Assembly (NCBI GenBank): GCA_002480085.1
Contig: DKPJ01000011.1
Location: 112,460-176,459, forward strand
Source: Enterobacteriaceae bacterium UBA7338
GTDB taxonomy: Bacteria > Pseudomonadota > Gammaproteobacteria > Enterobacterales > Enterobacteriaceae
Length of the DNA stretch: 64,000 nucleotides
Direction: 5' to 3'
This document shows, in pieces, positions 16,149 through 25,303 of this stretch. A program made the translations under genes and the position numbers. Position 1 is the stretch's first letter, and the number at the start of each line of letters is the position of its first letter. The notes beneath the pieces were generated by a model that had not been told where the DNA came from, searched no databases, and saw only the letters and a program-made list of their open reading frames with translations.

Positions 16149-17011
16149 CGCTGCATTCCCCAGCGCTTGACGGTGACCTTCTCCAGGGTGGCGAAGACTA
16201 CCCCCTCCACCAGCAGACCGATGGCGATCACCGTCAGCAGCCCGGCGAAGACCCGGTCGGTAAACAGCTCGTTGCGGTTTTGGAAGATATACCAGCCCAG
16301 ACCGCCTTCGCCGCTGGAGGCGCCAAACACCAGCTCGGCGGCGATCAGCGTCCGCCAGGCGAAGGCCCAGCCGATCTTCAGTCCGGAGAGGATGGCGGGC
16401 AGCGAGGCCGGGATCAGGATGGTGGCGACGTAGCGCGGCCCGCTGAGGCCATAGTTGCGTCCCGCCATGCGTAGCGTCTCCGGCACGCTGCTGAAACCCG
16501 ACCAGGTGTTGAGGGCGATAGGCCAGGTAACCGAGTGCACGATAACGAAGATCAGGCTGGCATTGCCCAGCCCGAACCAGAGCAGGGCCAGTGGCAGCAG
16601 GGCGATAGCAGGCAGCGGGTTAAGCATGGAGGTCAGGGTGCTGAGCAGATCCCGGCCAAACTGGGTAGTGACCGCCAGGGCGCTGGCAACCAGCGCCAGC
16701 ACGCTGCCGATCAGGTAGCCCTTCAGCAGGATGCTCAGCGAGTTGGCGATCTTGCCCGGCAGCTCGCCGTTGTGCATATCCTCGCTAAAGGCGCGCAGGG
16801 TTTGCAGCACGCCGGGCAGCATCAGATCGTTCTGCTGGATGCGGGCAGCGATCTCCCACAGCGCCAGCACCAGCAGCACGATCAGGGATTTGCGCAGCCA
16901 GGCCTGGTTCCACAGGCGCTGGCCTACGGGGAGCGGCGTCTCTACCGGCAGATTGCGCAGCGGCGGCAGCTCGCGCTCAAATTCAGGACGGATGTACGGT
17001 GGCTGCGACAT
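16145..17011 (-). CDS. Sulfonate/taurine/nitrate-type ABC permease (SsuC/TauC family)
   Basis: This inner-membrane permease of 288 residues is of the SsuC/TauC/NrtB class, with about six membrane segments starting at LRKSLIVLLVLALWEIAARI. The EAA-type loop PETLRMAGRNYGLSGPRYVATI is visible. The start at 17011 is chosen because AAGGAG sits just upstream; the open frame runs on into the ATPase gene. It overlaps the ATPase 3' end by 29 bases. With the neighbouring ATPase and binding protein it forms a complete importer for a sulfonate-like or related small anion, substrate unknown. Confidence 0.85.
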   Translation of the reverse strand: MSQPPYIRPEFERELPPLRNLPVETPLPVGQRLWNQAWLRKSLIVLLVLALWEIAARIQQNDLMLPGVLQTLRAFSEDMHNGELPGKIANSLSILLKGYLIGSVLALVASALAVTTQFGRDLLSTLTSMLNPLPAIALLPLALLWFGLGNASLIFVIVHSVTWPIALNTWSGFSSVPETLRMAGRNYGLSGPRYVATILIPASLPAILSGLKIGWAFAWRTLIAAELVFGASSGEGGLGWYIFQNRNELFTDRVFAGLLTVIAIGLLVEGVVFATLEKVTVKRWGMQR

Positions 17012-17825
17012 AGGCAGGCTCCTTGCCGGTTGAGTGGGAGGGGACGTTCCCGTTAGCCGGGAAGAGCAGATCGTGAATATGGCTGGCGGCGTGCTGGAAC
17101 GCCTCGCTGCCAAAGTCGTTGAGGGTGAACTGGTGACAGTTCAGCTCGGCCCGTACGCGGCCAGGGTGCGGGGAGAGCACCAGGATCCGGCTGCCCACCA
17201 CCAGCGCCTCCTCAATGGAGTGGGTGACAAACAGCAGGGTAAAGCGCTCCTCCTCCCACAGGGCCAACAGCTCCTCCTGCATGGTGCGGCGGGTGAGGGC
17301 ATCCAGCGCGGCGAACGGCTCATCCATCAGCAGGATGCGCGGCTTCATCGCCAGCGCCCGGGCAATCGCCACCCGCTGCTTCATGCCACCGGAGAGCATA
17401 TGCGGCATCACGTCGGCAAACTCCGCCAGCCCCACCTTGTTGAGGAAGTGCAGCGCCCGCTCTTTGGCTTCGGCGCGGCTGGCCTTACGGCTCGCCAGCA
17501 GGGGGAACATCACGTTCTCCAGCACCGTTTTCCACGGCGGCAGCTGATCGAACTCCTGAAACACCATCATCCGCTCCGGCCCTGGCCCTTTAATCGCCGC
17601 CCCCGCCAGCGAGATCTGCCCGCCGCTGGGGGAGAGAAAGCCCCCGGCGGCTTTCAGCAGGCTCGATTTGCCGCAGCCCGACGGCCCGAGCAGAATAAAG
17701 CGGTCCCCCGGCCAGACATCAAAGCTAACGTCGTGGGTGGCACGCACCTGCCGCTCGCGGGTCCGGTATTCAATATCGACGTTGCTGACTTGCAGTAGTG
17801 GTCCATCGCTGTGCTGAGTTGCCAT
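16983..17825 (-). CDS. Sulfonate/taurine-type ABC ATPase (SsuB/TauB family)
   Basis: This ATP-binding subunit (280 residues) has Walker A GPSGCGKSS, Q-loop VFQEFDQLPPWKTVLENV, signature LSGGMKQRVAIARALA, Walker B LLMDEPFAALDA and switch His LFVTHSIEEAL. The sequence PWKTVLENV is typical of the TauB/SsuB group. AGGAGG precedes the ATG. It is 21 bases after the binding-protein gene and overlaps the permease, so the three genes form one operon. The ATPase drives uptake; the substrate is set by the binding protein. Confidence 0.87.
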   Translation of the reverse strand: MATQHSDGPLLQVSNVDIEYRTRERQVRATHDVSFDVWPGDRFILLGPSGCGKSSLLKAAGGFLSPSGGQISLAGAAIKGPGPERMMVFQEFDQLPPWKTVLENVMFPLLASRKASRAEAKERALHFLNKVGLAEFADVMPHMLSGGMKQRVAIARALAMKPRILLMDEPFAALDALTRRTMQEELLALWEEERFTLLFVTHSIEEALVVGSRILVLSPHPGRVRAELNCHQFTLNDFGSEAFQHAASHIHDLLFPANGNVPSHSTGKEPAYVAATVHPS

Positions 17826-17846
17826 CTGGGCCTCCTGTGATGTGGC

Positions 17847-18854
17847 TTAGCTGCCTGGGTTTTCCCACGCTTCGTTAAAAAAGTAATCCTGCCATGAGCT
17901 GGCCTTATTCTTCAGGACGCCAAGCTCATAGAGCTTCTCGGCGTAGACGCCGGTGCGCTCGGGGGAGACGGTAAAGCTGATCTCTGGATCGTTAACAATC
18001 TTCTGCACCAGCGGCAGCGGCAGACGTGACTTCTCTACGCGAATGTAGGTCTCGGCAGCGGCATTTTTATCAGCGTTGATAATCTTTGCCGCCTCGCTCA
18101 GCGCCCGGTAGAACGCTTTGTAGGTTTTCGGGTTATCGTCATGGAACTTCTGCGTGGTGTAGAGGACGTTAAAGGTTGCCTGTCCGCCAAGCACATCGTA
18201 AGAGCTGAGGATTTTGTGCACGTTGCTGTGCTCCAGGGCCTGGTACTGGAACGGTGGGCTGGAGAAGTGAGTAGTGATCTCGGAGCCACCGGCAATCAGC
18301 GCCGCGCTGGCGTCCGGATGCGGCAGGCTCACGCTGATCTTATCGAAGCGCTTGAAATCGTCGTTGCCATACAGCTTCGCGGTTTCGATCTGTAAGGTAC
18401 GCGACTGGAAACCCACCCCTGCCGCCGGAACCGCAATGCGGTCTTTATCGGTCAGATCCTTAACGCTCTTCACCGCCGGATTGTTGCTGAGCAGATAGTT
18501 GGGCATCGATCCTAGCGAGGCGATGGCCTTGACGTTCTGCCGGCCTTTGGTGCGGTCCCAGAGGGTCAGCAGCGGCGGCAGACCCGCCGAGGCGACGTCT
18601 AGCGCGCCCGAGAGCAGGGCCTCGTTCATCCCGGTCGCGCCGGAGATGGTGCGCCACTCGACGTTAATATCTAACCCCTCTTTCTTACCCTCTTTTTCAA
18701 TCAGCTGCTGGTCGCGCACCACGTCCAGAATTAAATAGCCGATACCAAACTGTTGGGCGATGCTGATATTCCCCTCGGCAAATGCCGACTGGCTTATTCC
18801 ACCCAGCGTAGAAAACGCCAGCGTCCAGGCCACTAAGCTATTCCGTTTATTCAT
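17847..18854 (-). CDS. Sulfonate/nitrate-type periplasmic binding protein (SsuA/TauA-like)
   Basis: This solute-binding protein (335 residues) is of the NMT1/SsuA/TauA family. A Sec signal peptide runs to SQSAFA. Following are IGYLILDVVRDQQLIEKEGK, the SGATGMNEALLSGALDVASAG ligand-site region and AVPAAGVGFQSRTLQIE. Such proteins bind taurine, alkanesulfonates, nitrate or thiamine precursors; which one is not decided by the sequence. It is first gene of a minus-strand importer operon and is divergent, across 186 bases, from the dehydrogenase at 19041, suggesting shared control. Confidence 0.83.
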   Translation of the reverse strand: MNKRNSLVAWTLAFSTLGGISQSAFAEGNISIAQQFGIGYLILDVVRDQQLIEKEGKKEGLDINVEWRTISGATGMNEALLSGALDVASAGLPPLLTLWDRTKGRQNVKAIASLGSMPNYLLSNNPAVKSVKDLTDKDRIAVPAAGVGFQSRTLQIETAKLYGNDDFKRFDKISVSLPHPDASAALIAGGSEITTHFSSPPFQYQALEHSNVHKILSSYDVLGGQATFNVLYTTQKFHDDNPKTYKAFYRALSEAAKIINADKNAAAETYIRVEKSRLPLPLVQKIVNDPEISFTVSPERTGVYAEKLYELGVLKNKASSWQDYFFNEAWENPGS

Positions 18855-19040
18855 GCCAAACCCCAGAAAAGGTATTCATTAATAGTGAGCAATCATGGTC
18901 AGAGGGGCGGCGCTAAAGGAAATGATTTAAACAGAAATAGATTGCAGGAAATAAGATAAGGCAGCGGAAACGATCCCGCTATAATCAACACTCGTTTAAA
19001 TATCCCCTGATCTATCAGGGATAATATCGCGGGAATATCT

Positions 19041-20054
19041 ATGCCTCTGTTTGCACATCAGCAGCTTCGCACGCTATTAAAGCAGCATCTTGTGTCGGTT
19101 AATACCGCGCCGGATATCGCGCAAAAGGTAGCGGATAATCTTGTTGACGCCTCCTTAAAGGGGCATGACTCCCACGGCGTCACGCTGCTGCCGCGCTATA
19201 TTCGCGCTATCGTCGCCGGGGATCTCAACCCCAACGCCCATTTAGCACAGGTCCGCGATGCCGGGCCGGTTATCTCCTTTGACGGCGGGCATGGCTTCGG
19301 CCAGCTGCTGGGCGAGCAGGCCATGACGGCGGGGATTGCCCGGGCGCGGGAGTTTGGCGTGGCGATGGTCGGCCTCGCCAACTCTCACCATCTGGGGCGG
19401 ATTGGTGCCTGGGCAGAGCAGGTCGCTGACGCCGGGCTGGTCTCGATCCACTTTGCCAACGTGGCCGCCCCCTCGGCGGTGCTGCCGTTCGATGGGCTAC
19501 AGGCCAGGCTGGGTACTAACCCTTTCTGCGTCGGCGTACCGTTGCAGGACCGTCCGCCGGTGATACTTGACTTCGCCACTAGCGCCATTGCCGGGAACAA
19601 AGCTCGCGTAGCCTGGAACGAGGGTCGTCCGGTGCCGGAAGGGTGCATCGTCGATGCCAGCGGCCAGCCGACCACCGATCCGGCGGCGTTGATGACCGAG
19701 CCGCGCGGCGCCCTGCTGCCCTTTGGCGGCCACAAGGGGGCCGGGCTGTCGCTGATATGCAGCCTGCTCGGCGCGGCGCTGACCGGCGGCGAGACCGAGA
19801 GCCATGACATTTCTCCCCGGGCGGGCATCATTAACAATATGCTGTCGATTATCTTCGACCCCGAGCGGCTGGGAGCGGGAGAAAACTATAAGCAGGCGCT
19901 GCTGGCGCAGGTGGACTGGGTCCGCACCGGACAGGATGGACGCGACGTGCAGATCCCGGGCGAGCCGGAGCTGCGGGCCTATGCCCGTCGGGTAGAGGAG
20001 GGGATCTGGATCGATGCGGTGAGCTGGCAAGAGTTTGTCGCGTTAAGCCAGTAA
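19041..20054 (+). CDS. Malate/L-lactate-type NAD(P) dehydrogenase (HcxB-like)
   Basis: This NAD(P)-dependent 2-hydroxyacid dehydrogenase of the Ldh2/MDH family (337 residues) is closest, among members I know, to E. coli HcxB (YbiC). Conserved landmarks are LKGHDSHGVTLLPRY (catalytic His-Asp-Ser region), ANSHHLGRIGAWAEQ, RLGTNPFCVGVP, DFATSAIAGNKARVAW and FGGHKGAGLS. Ureidoglycolate dehydrogenase (AllD) is in the same family but lacks the NSHHLGRIG wording seen here, so a link to the hpx pathway is not favoured. It is monocistronic, with a terminator just downstream, and divergent from the sulfonate-type importer. Confidence 0.8.
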   Translation: MPLFAHQQLRTLLKQHLVSVNTAPDIAQKVADNLVDASLKGHDSHGVTLLPRYIRAIVAGDLNPNAHLAQVRDAGPVISFDGGHGFGQLLGEQAMTAGIARAREFGVAMVGLANSHHLGRIGAWAEQVADAGLVSIHFANVAAPSAVLPFDGLQARLGTNPFCVGVPLQDRPPVILDFATSAIAGNKARVAWNEGRPVPEGCIVDASGQPTTDPAALMTEPRGALLPFGGHKGAGLSLICSLLGAALTGGETESHDISPRAGIINNMLSIIFDPERLGAGENYKQALLAQVDWVRTGQDGRDVQIPGEPELRAYARRVEEGIWIDAVSWQEFVALSQ

Positions 20055-20060
20055 TAAATA

Positions 20061-20091
20061 AAGAGCGGAGAATTCCGCTCTTGCGTTTTTT
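20061..20091 (+). terminator. Rho-independent terminator after the dehydrogenase gene
   Basis: AAGAGCGGA and TCCGCTCTT form a nine-base perfect stem with a four-base loop, followed by GCG and a run of six T. It separates the dehydrogenase from the TauD-like operon. Confidence 0.9.
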
Positions 20092-20199
20092 AACTTAGCT
20101 TATGCAAAGTAAATTACTATATTATGACCAAAAGATATTTTTGCCTGCATTAGTTTATTAATAAAGTTGTTTTCCCGACAATACTGAAGGAAAACAGCC

Positions 20200-21150
20200 A
20201 TGACCTTAGCCAGCCGCATTGCTAATCAAGATGTCGAGTTATTAGATATTCATCCCGTTGCCGGAAATATTGGTGCGGAGATACGTAATATTTCCCTCTC
20301 TGCTGAACTGGACGATGCGGTTTTTCGTCAAATAGAGACGGCGCTGGTGAAATATAAGGTGCTGTTCTTCCGTAAGCAGTCGCATTTAACCGATGAGAGC
20401 CATCAGGCCTTTGGCGCACGCTTTGGCAACATCGTGGCGCACCCGACGGTACCCGCTCCGCAAGGCACCCGCCTGTTTGAGCTGGATGCCTCCAAAGGCG
20501 GTGGCCGGGCCGACTCCTGGCATACGGACGTCACCTTCGTGGACGCTTTTCCAAAGATTTCGATTCTGCGCGGGGTGACCATTCCCGAATACGGCGGCGA
20601 CACCGTCTGGGCCAACACCGCCCGAGCCTACGAGCAGCTGCCGGAGTCGCTGAAGCGGCTGGCAGACTCCCTGCGTGCCATCCACAGCAATAACTACGAC
20701 TACGGCGCGGAGCGCATCGTCACCGAAGAGCATCGCCTCAATCATCATAAAAACGTCTTCGTCTCCTCGGTGTGGGAGGCGGAGCATCCGCTGGTGCATG
20801 TTCATCCGGTAAGCGGCGAGCGTGCGCTGCTGCTCGGCCACTTTGTCAAAAAGCTGGTGGGGTTAAGCAGCCGAGAATCGGCGCAGATTTTCGACCTGCT
20901 GCAAAACCGCGTCATCCGCCTGGAGAATACCGTTCGCTGGCAGTGGCAGCAGGATGACGTCGTCATCTGGGACAACCGCAGCACCCAGCACTATGCCGTT
21001 AACGACTACGGTGACCAGCCCCGCGTAGTGCGCCGGGTCACGGTAGAGGGCGAACCGGCGGTAGGGATCGACGGCAGCCGCAGCCGCACCGTTACCCGCC
21101 CACAACCCGCAGCAAACCAACATACGGATGTGAACTATGCAGCGTCGTGA
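20200..21150 (+). CDS. TauD/TfdA-family Fe(II)/2-oxoglutarate dioxygenase
   Basis: This non-heme iron dioxygenase (316 residues) belongs to the family of TauD, TfdA and alkylsulfatase AtsK. The iron facial triad is His108 and Asp110 (SWHTDVTF) with His264 (STQHYAV), and the 2-oxoglutarate-binding Arg is Arg275, eleven residues after the distal His as in TauD. It would hydroxylate a C-H bond next to a sulfonate, sulfate ester or ether and so release the leaving group. It is the first gene of a seven-gene operon; the next gene overlaps its end by 14 bases. Substrate is not predictable from sequence. Confidence 0.85.
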   Translation: MTLASRIANQDVELLDIHPVAGNIGAEIRNISLSAELDDAVFRQIETALVKYKVLFFRKQSHLTDESHQAFGARFGNIVAHPTVPAPQGTRLFELDASKGGGRADSWHTDVTFVDAFPKISILRGVTIPEYGGDTVWANTARAYEQLPESLKRLADSLRAIHSNNYDYGAERIVTEEHRLNHHKNVFVSSVWEAEHPLVHVHPVSGERALLLGHFVKKLVGLSSRESAQIFDLLQNRVIRLENTVRWQWQQDDVVIWDNRSTQHYAVNDYGDQPRVVRRVTVEGEPAVGIDGSRSRTVTRPQPAANQHTDVNYAAS

Positions 21151-22468
21151 TCTCTTAAAAGCCATGGCGGCGTTCGGCGTCTATAGCATGATGCCCGCCA
21201 TCGCGCGCGGCGCTAACGTCGCGCGTAAATATGAGGGCGTGACCCTTAACGTCTCTATCTTCAGCACCGCCTGGCCGCAGCTGATCCGCAAGTGGCTGCC
21301 GGAGTTTGAAGCCCTGACCGGGGCGCGGGTGCAGCTGGATACCCCGGCGTTTCCGGTTTACAACCAGCGTGCCGACCTTGAGCTGTCGACCCGCGGCTCG
21401 GCCTATGACGTGGTGAACGTGACTTTTATCTACACCAGCCGCTGGATCAATGCCGGCTGGCTGACGCCGCTGGATGAGTATATCGCCAACCCAAACCTGA
21501 CCCCGCAGGACTGGGGGCTACAGGACTTCCTGCCCGCCACGCTGGCGGCAGAGACCGGGCGCGACGGCAAGCTTTACGGGATCCCCTATGTGGTTGAGGC
21601 CATGCTGGCGGGAGCCTCGCGCTACGACCTGATCCAGCAGGCCGGGCTGGAGTTTCCTAAAACCACCGACGAGCTGGTGAAGGTATTGCAGGCGGTAAAC
21701 AAGAAAGATCGCGTAGCGGGCTACGTCACCGATAACCACTATGGCTGGACCTTTATCCCCTATCTACAGGCCTTCGGGGGCAACGTCTTCCGTACCCCGC
21801 CGGACGATCTCTTCCCTACCCTCGATACCCCAGAGGCCGTCGAGGCGGCAGACTACTTTGCCCGGTTGATACGCGACTTCGGCCCCAACGGCGGGATCAC
21901 CTATACCGCCGACCAGTCTCTGCAGGCGTTAAAGCAGGGGCGGGTCAACGTCTCTGACGCCAGCCAGACCTACCTCGCCCAGTTGGGTAATGCGCAAACC
22001 TCGCGCACGCTGAAAACCGCCCATTTTGGTTCGATGGTCAGCGGGCCGAAAGGGGCCTTCCCCGGCATGGCGACCCATGCGCTGGGTATTCCGGCTGGCT
22101 CGAAAAACAAAGAGGCGGCGTGGGCCTTTATCCAGTGGTCGCTGTCGAAGCAGATGACCGCCCGGGCGCTCGAGGAGGGCTACGGCTCGCCTACCCGCCG
22201 CAGCGATATCGACTCGCAGGTATTCCGCAGCAGGCAGGTGATTAACGGTGTCGATCTGGCCCAGCTCTCTATCGATGCCATCGACCAGGCGGGCAAGGGC
22301 GGCTACATGAAGTACCGCACCGTGGAGTTCTATCCGCAGGTCGATCAGCAGCTCAATAAAGCCATTGCACTGATCGCCTCGGGTCAGCTGTCGGCGAAAG
22401 AGGCGATGGCCCAGGCGCAGGCCGGGACGCTTGCCGATCTGAAACGCGCGGGCGCGAAACTCTCATGA
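21137..22468 (+). CDS. ABC importer binding protein, carbohydrate (UgpB/MalE) class, Tat-type signal
   Basis: This type 1 extracellular binding protein (443 residues) is of the SBP_bac_1/8 class, as used for sugars, glycerophosphodiesters and polyols. The N-terminus MQRRDLLKAMAAFGVYSMMP carries a twin-arginine motif (RRDLLK), so export by Tat is likely. SAYDVVNVTFIYTSRWINAGWL and GIPAGSKNKEAAWAFIQW are typical segments. It lies between a TauD-like enzyme and two permeases in one operon. The presence of an alkaline-phosphatase-superfamily enzyme downstream suggests a phospho- or sulfo-ester ligand, which is inference. Confidence 0.83.
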   Translation: MQRRDLLKAMAAFGVYSMMPAIARGANVARKYEGVTLNVSIFSTAWPQLIRKWLPEFEALTGARVQLDTPAFPVYNQRADLELSTRGSAYDVVNVTFIYTSRWINAGWLTPLDEYIANPNLTPQDWGLQDFLPATLAAETGRDGKLYGIPYVVEAMLAGASRYDLIQQAGLEFPKTTDELVKVLQAVNKKDRVAGYVTDNHYGWTFIPYLQAFGGNVFRTPPDDLFPTLDTPEAVEAADYFARLIRDFGPNGGITYTADQSLQALKQGRVNVSDASQTYLAQLGNAQTSRTLKTAHFGSMVSGPKGAFPGMATHALGIPAGSKNKEAAWAFIQWSLSKQMTARALEEGYGSPTRRSDIDSQVFRSRQVINGVDLAQLSIDAIDQAGKGGYMKYRTVEFYPQVDQQLNKAIALIASGQLSAKEAMAQAQAGTLADLKRAGAKLS

Positions 22469-23379
22469 GGGCGGCGATGGGACAATCACTCGGCTGGCGG
22501 CAGCGCCAGCGTTATGCCTGGATGCTGGGACTGGCCCCCTCGCTGGCGGTCCTGACCCTGCTGACGCTGGTACCGGCAGCGGCGCTGCTGATCGTCAGCC
22601 TGACGCCGTTCAGCCTGACCAATCCAGAGGCGACCTTCACCTTCAGCAATCCGCTGGTGAACTATCAGCAGCTGCTGCATGACGATCGCTTTCTCAACTC
22701 GCTGGTGACCCAGCTTAAGCTCTCGCTGGTTAGCGTCTTTTTTCAGGTGCTAATTGGCCTGCTGCTGGCGCTGCTGCTGAACGGCACCTCACGCTGGCTG
22801 AACGGCGTGCGTACGCTGCTGCTGATCCCGATGGTGTTGCCGCCGATTATCGTGGCGCTGATCTGGAAGATTATCTACACCCCGGATATCAGCCCGCTGC
22901 ACCAGGTGCTGGACCGGTTTAACCTGCCGCTGGATTCGCTGATCGCCAACCCCAATACCGCGCTATGGGCGATTGTGGTAGCTGACGTCTGGCAGTGGTT
23001 CCCCTTCACCATGCTGATGGTGCTGGCGGCGTTACAGATGGTGCCCAACGAACCACAGGAAGCGGCCAGCCTCGACGGTGCCTCGCCGTTCAATATCTTT
23101 CGCTACGTGGTCTTCCCGCACCTGAAGCCGGTGCTGGCGGTCTGCATCCTGTTTCGCCTCATCGACAGCTTCAAGGCCTTTCCGCTGATCTACATCCTCA
23201 CCGACGGCGGGCCGGGTTCGGTGACGGAGGTGACCAACTACTACGGCTTTATTCAGGCGTTTAACTTCTCCTGGTGGGGCTACGGCAGCGCCATCGCGGT
23301 GGTGATCCTGGTGGGCGTATTTATCTTAAGCTGGCTGATTGGCCGGGCGGGGTGGAACGATGACAATACAACAGAGTGA
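22465..23379 (+). CDS. ABC importer permease, UgpA/MalF class
   Basis: This inner-membrane permease of 304 residues is of the carbohydrate uptake 1 class, with six predicted segments. The first is around YAWMLGLAPSLAVLTLLTLV. The EAA loop reads EPQEAASLDGASPFNIFRYVV and contacts the ATPase. The start overlaps the binding-protein stop (ATGA), and its end overlaps the second permease by 20 bases. It forms the heterodimeric channel with the next gene. Confidence 0.87.
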   Translation: MRAAMGQSLGWRQRQRYAWMLGLAPSLAVLTLLTLVPAAALLIVSLTPFSLTNPEATFTFSNPLVNYQQLLHDDRFLNSLVTQLKLSLVSVFFQVLIGLLLALLLNGTSRWLNGVRTLLLIPMVLPPIIVALIWKIIYTPDISPLHQVLDRFNLPLDSLIANPNTALWAIVVADVWQWFPFTMLMVLAALQMVPNEPQEAASLDGASPFNIFRYVVFPHLKPVLAVCILFRLIDSFKAFPLIYILTDGGPGSVTEVTNYYGFIQAFNFSWWGYGSAIAVVILVGVFILSWLIGRAGWNDDNTTE

Positions 23380-24226
23380 AGTGGGCCGCCCGCAGGTCCG
23401 GACCGCCGCCCGGCGTAAACCAAGGCGGCTAAAGGGCAAGCGCACGCTGCTGGCCCTGCTGCTGATGACGATCATCCTCGCGCCATTCCTGTGGATGGTG
23501 ATTATGTCCCTGCGCCCGGCGCTGGACGCGTTCGAGCTAACCCTGCTGTTTACGCCAACGCTGGACGCCTACCGGGCGCTGATTGCCGGGAACTTTCTCG
23601 AGCCGTTTGGCAACAGCCTGATGGTGAGCCTGCTCTCTACCTTCTTTTCTCTGCTGCTGGGCGTGCCGGCTGCCTGGGTGCTGACCCGCTGGCGTTTTCG
23701 CGCCCGTCGCTACGTGGCGCTCTGGATCCTGGTGACGCGCATGGCACCGCCCATCGCCTTTACCATTCCGTTCTTTCTGGCCTGGCGCTGGCTGGGATTG
23801 CAGGACACCATTATTGGTCTGGCTATCGTCTATCTCACCTTTAACCTGGCGATTGTGATCTGGCTGATGCAGACCTTTTTCTCTGCCGTGCCGGTGGCGC
23901 TGGAGGAGGCGGCCTGGATGGACGGCTGCCCGCTGTGGCGCAGCTTCTGGCTGGTCTCGCTGCCGCTGGTGAAGCCCGGTCTCGCAGCGACCGCCATTCT
24001 CTGTTTCATCTTCTCGTGGAACGACTTTTTCTACGCGCTGATCTTAACCCGGACTAACGCCGTCACCGCCCCGGTCGCCATTGTGAATTTCCTGCAATAC
24101 GAGGGGTGGGAGTGGAGCAAAATTGCCGCCAGCGGCACGCTGGTGATGCTGCCGGTCGTGGCCTTTACGCTGCTGGTGCGGCGCTATCTGGTACATGGCT
24201 TAACTGCCGGAGGAGTGAAGGATTAA
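23360..24226 (+). CDS. ABC importer permease, UgpE/MalG class
   Basis: This second channel subunit (288 residues) is of the MalG/UgpE class. ATG 23360 is used; the frame is open seven codons further upstream inside the previous gene, but GGGTGG precedes this ATG at a plausible distance. Membrane segments begin at LLALLLMTIILAPFLWMVIM. The EAA loop is PVALEEAAWMDGCPLWRSFW, and the C-terminus ends near RRYLVHGLTAGGVKD, which is a common ending for this family. It is two bases from the ATPase start. Confidence 0.87.
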   Translation: MTIQQSEVGRPQVRTAARRKPRRLKGKRTLLALLLMTIILAPFLWMVIMSLRPALDAFELTLLFTPTLDAYRALIAGNFLEPFGNSLMVSLLSTFFSLLLGVPAAWVLTRWRFRARRYVALWILVTRMAPPIAFTIPFFLAWRWLGLQDTIIGLAIVYLTFNLAIVIWLMQTFFSAVPVALEEAAWMDGCPLWRSFWLVSLPLVKPGLAATAILCFIFSWNDFFYALILTRTNAVTAPVAIVNFLQYEGWEWSKIAASGTLVMLPVVAFTLLVRRYLVHGLTAGGVKD

Positions 24227-24228
24227 CT

Positions 24229-25290
24229 ATGGCAACCCTGACGCTACAGAATATTGTAAAAACCTTTAACGGGCAGACCATCATCCCCGGTCTCGATCTG
24301 GCTATTCACCACGGTGAGTTTATCGCTCTGGTGGGGCCCTCCGGCTGCGGCAAGTCCACGCTGCTGCGGATGATTGCCGGGCTGGAGAGCATTGACGGCG
24401 GCGAGCTGATCCTGGACGGTGAGGCGATCAATGACCTCTCGCCCCAGGCGCGCAACATGGCGATGGTCTTCCAGAACTACGCCCTCTATCCACACATGAC
24501 GGTGGCGGAGAACCTCGGCTTTTCGCTGAAGATGCAGAGCGTAGCGAAAGATGAGATCGCTAAGCAGGTGCGCCAGGCCGCCGAGACGCTGGGCCTGACG
24601 CCGCTGCTGGCGCGCAAGCCGGCCCAGCTCTCCGGCGGACAGCGTCAGCGCGTGGCGATGGGCAGGGCAATCCTTCGCCACCCGAGGGTATTTCTCTTTG
24701 ACGAGCCGCTCTCCAATCTCGACGCCAAACTGCGCGTGGAGCTACGCACCGAGATTAAAGCCCTGCATCAGCGGCTCAACACCACCATGATCTACGTGAC
24801 CCACGATCAGATCGAGGCCATGACCATGGCGGATCGCATCGTCGTGCTGCGCGACGGACGCATTGAGCAGGTGGGCACCCCGCTGGAGCTGTACGATCGT
24901 CCCGCCAATGCCTTTGTCGCCAGCTTTATCGGCTCGCCGTCAATGAACCTCTTCACCGGACGCGTAGAGCAGTCGGGAGTGGTGCTTACCGATGATGGCG
25001 TAGCGCTGCCGGTAACGCAAACGCCGGGCCTGAGCGTTGGGCAGCGGGTGCTGTATGGCGTGCGTCCCCAGCACTTTACCCTCGCCACGGGACCATCGAT
25101 TAAGGCGCAGGTCAACGTGGTGGAGCCGACCGGGTCAGAGACGCAGATCATGCTCAACATCGGTCAGCAAAAGGTCACTACGCTGTTTCATCAGCGCGTG
25201 GCGGCCCAGCCGGGTGAGACGCTCAACGTCCTGCCGGATGCCCGCCATGCCCATCTGTTTGATGCCGACAGCGGCGTGCGGCTGAATTAA
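24229..25290 (+). CDS. ABC importer ATPase, UgpC/MalK class
   Basis: This ATP-binding subunit (353 residues) has an N-terminal nucleotide-binding domain (Walker A GPSGCGKST, Q-loop VFQNYALYPHMTVAENL, signature LSGGQRQRVAMGRAI, Walker B FLFDEPLSNLDAKLR, switch His YVTHDQIEAMTM) and a C-terminal OB-like TOBE regulatory domain from about residue 240. That makes it a MalK/UgpC-type subunit, usually shared among sugar-class importers. The ATG 24229 is preceded by GGAGTGAAGG; the longer open frame upstream is inside the permease gene. Same operon. Confidence 0.9.
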   Translation: MATLTLQNIVKTFNGQTIIPGLDLAIHHGEFIALVGPSGCGKSTLLRMIAGLESIDGGELILDGEAINDLSPQARNMAMVFQNYALYPHMTVAENLGFSLKMQSVAKDEIAKQVRQAAETLGLTPLLARKPAQLSGGQRQRVAMGRAILRHPRVFLFDEPLSNLDAKLRVELRTEIKALHQRLNTTMIYVTHDQIEAMTMADRIVVLRDGRIEQVGTPLELYDRPANAFVASFIGSPSMNLFTGRVEQSGVVLTDDGVALPVTQTPGLSVGQRVLYGVRPQHFTLATGPSIKAQVNVVEPTGSETQIMLNIGQQKVTTLFHQRVAAQPGETLNVLPDARHAHLFDADSGVRLN

Positions 25291-25303
25291 CCGGGAGAGG
25301 GGC

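Noticed and set aside
19041..20054. Ureidoglycolate dehydrogenase (allD) linked to the hpx genes
   Set aside because: Same family, but the wording around NSHHLGRIG fits HcxB better and it is 8 kb away from hpxK in another transcription unit.
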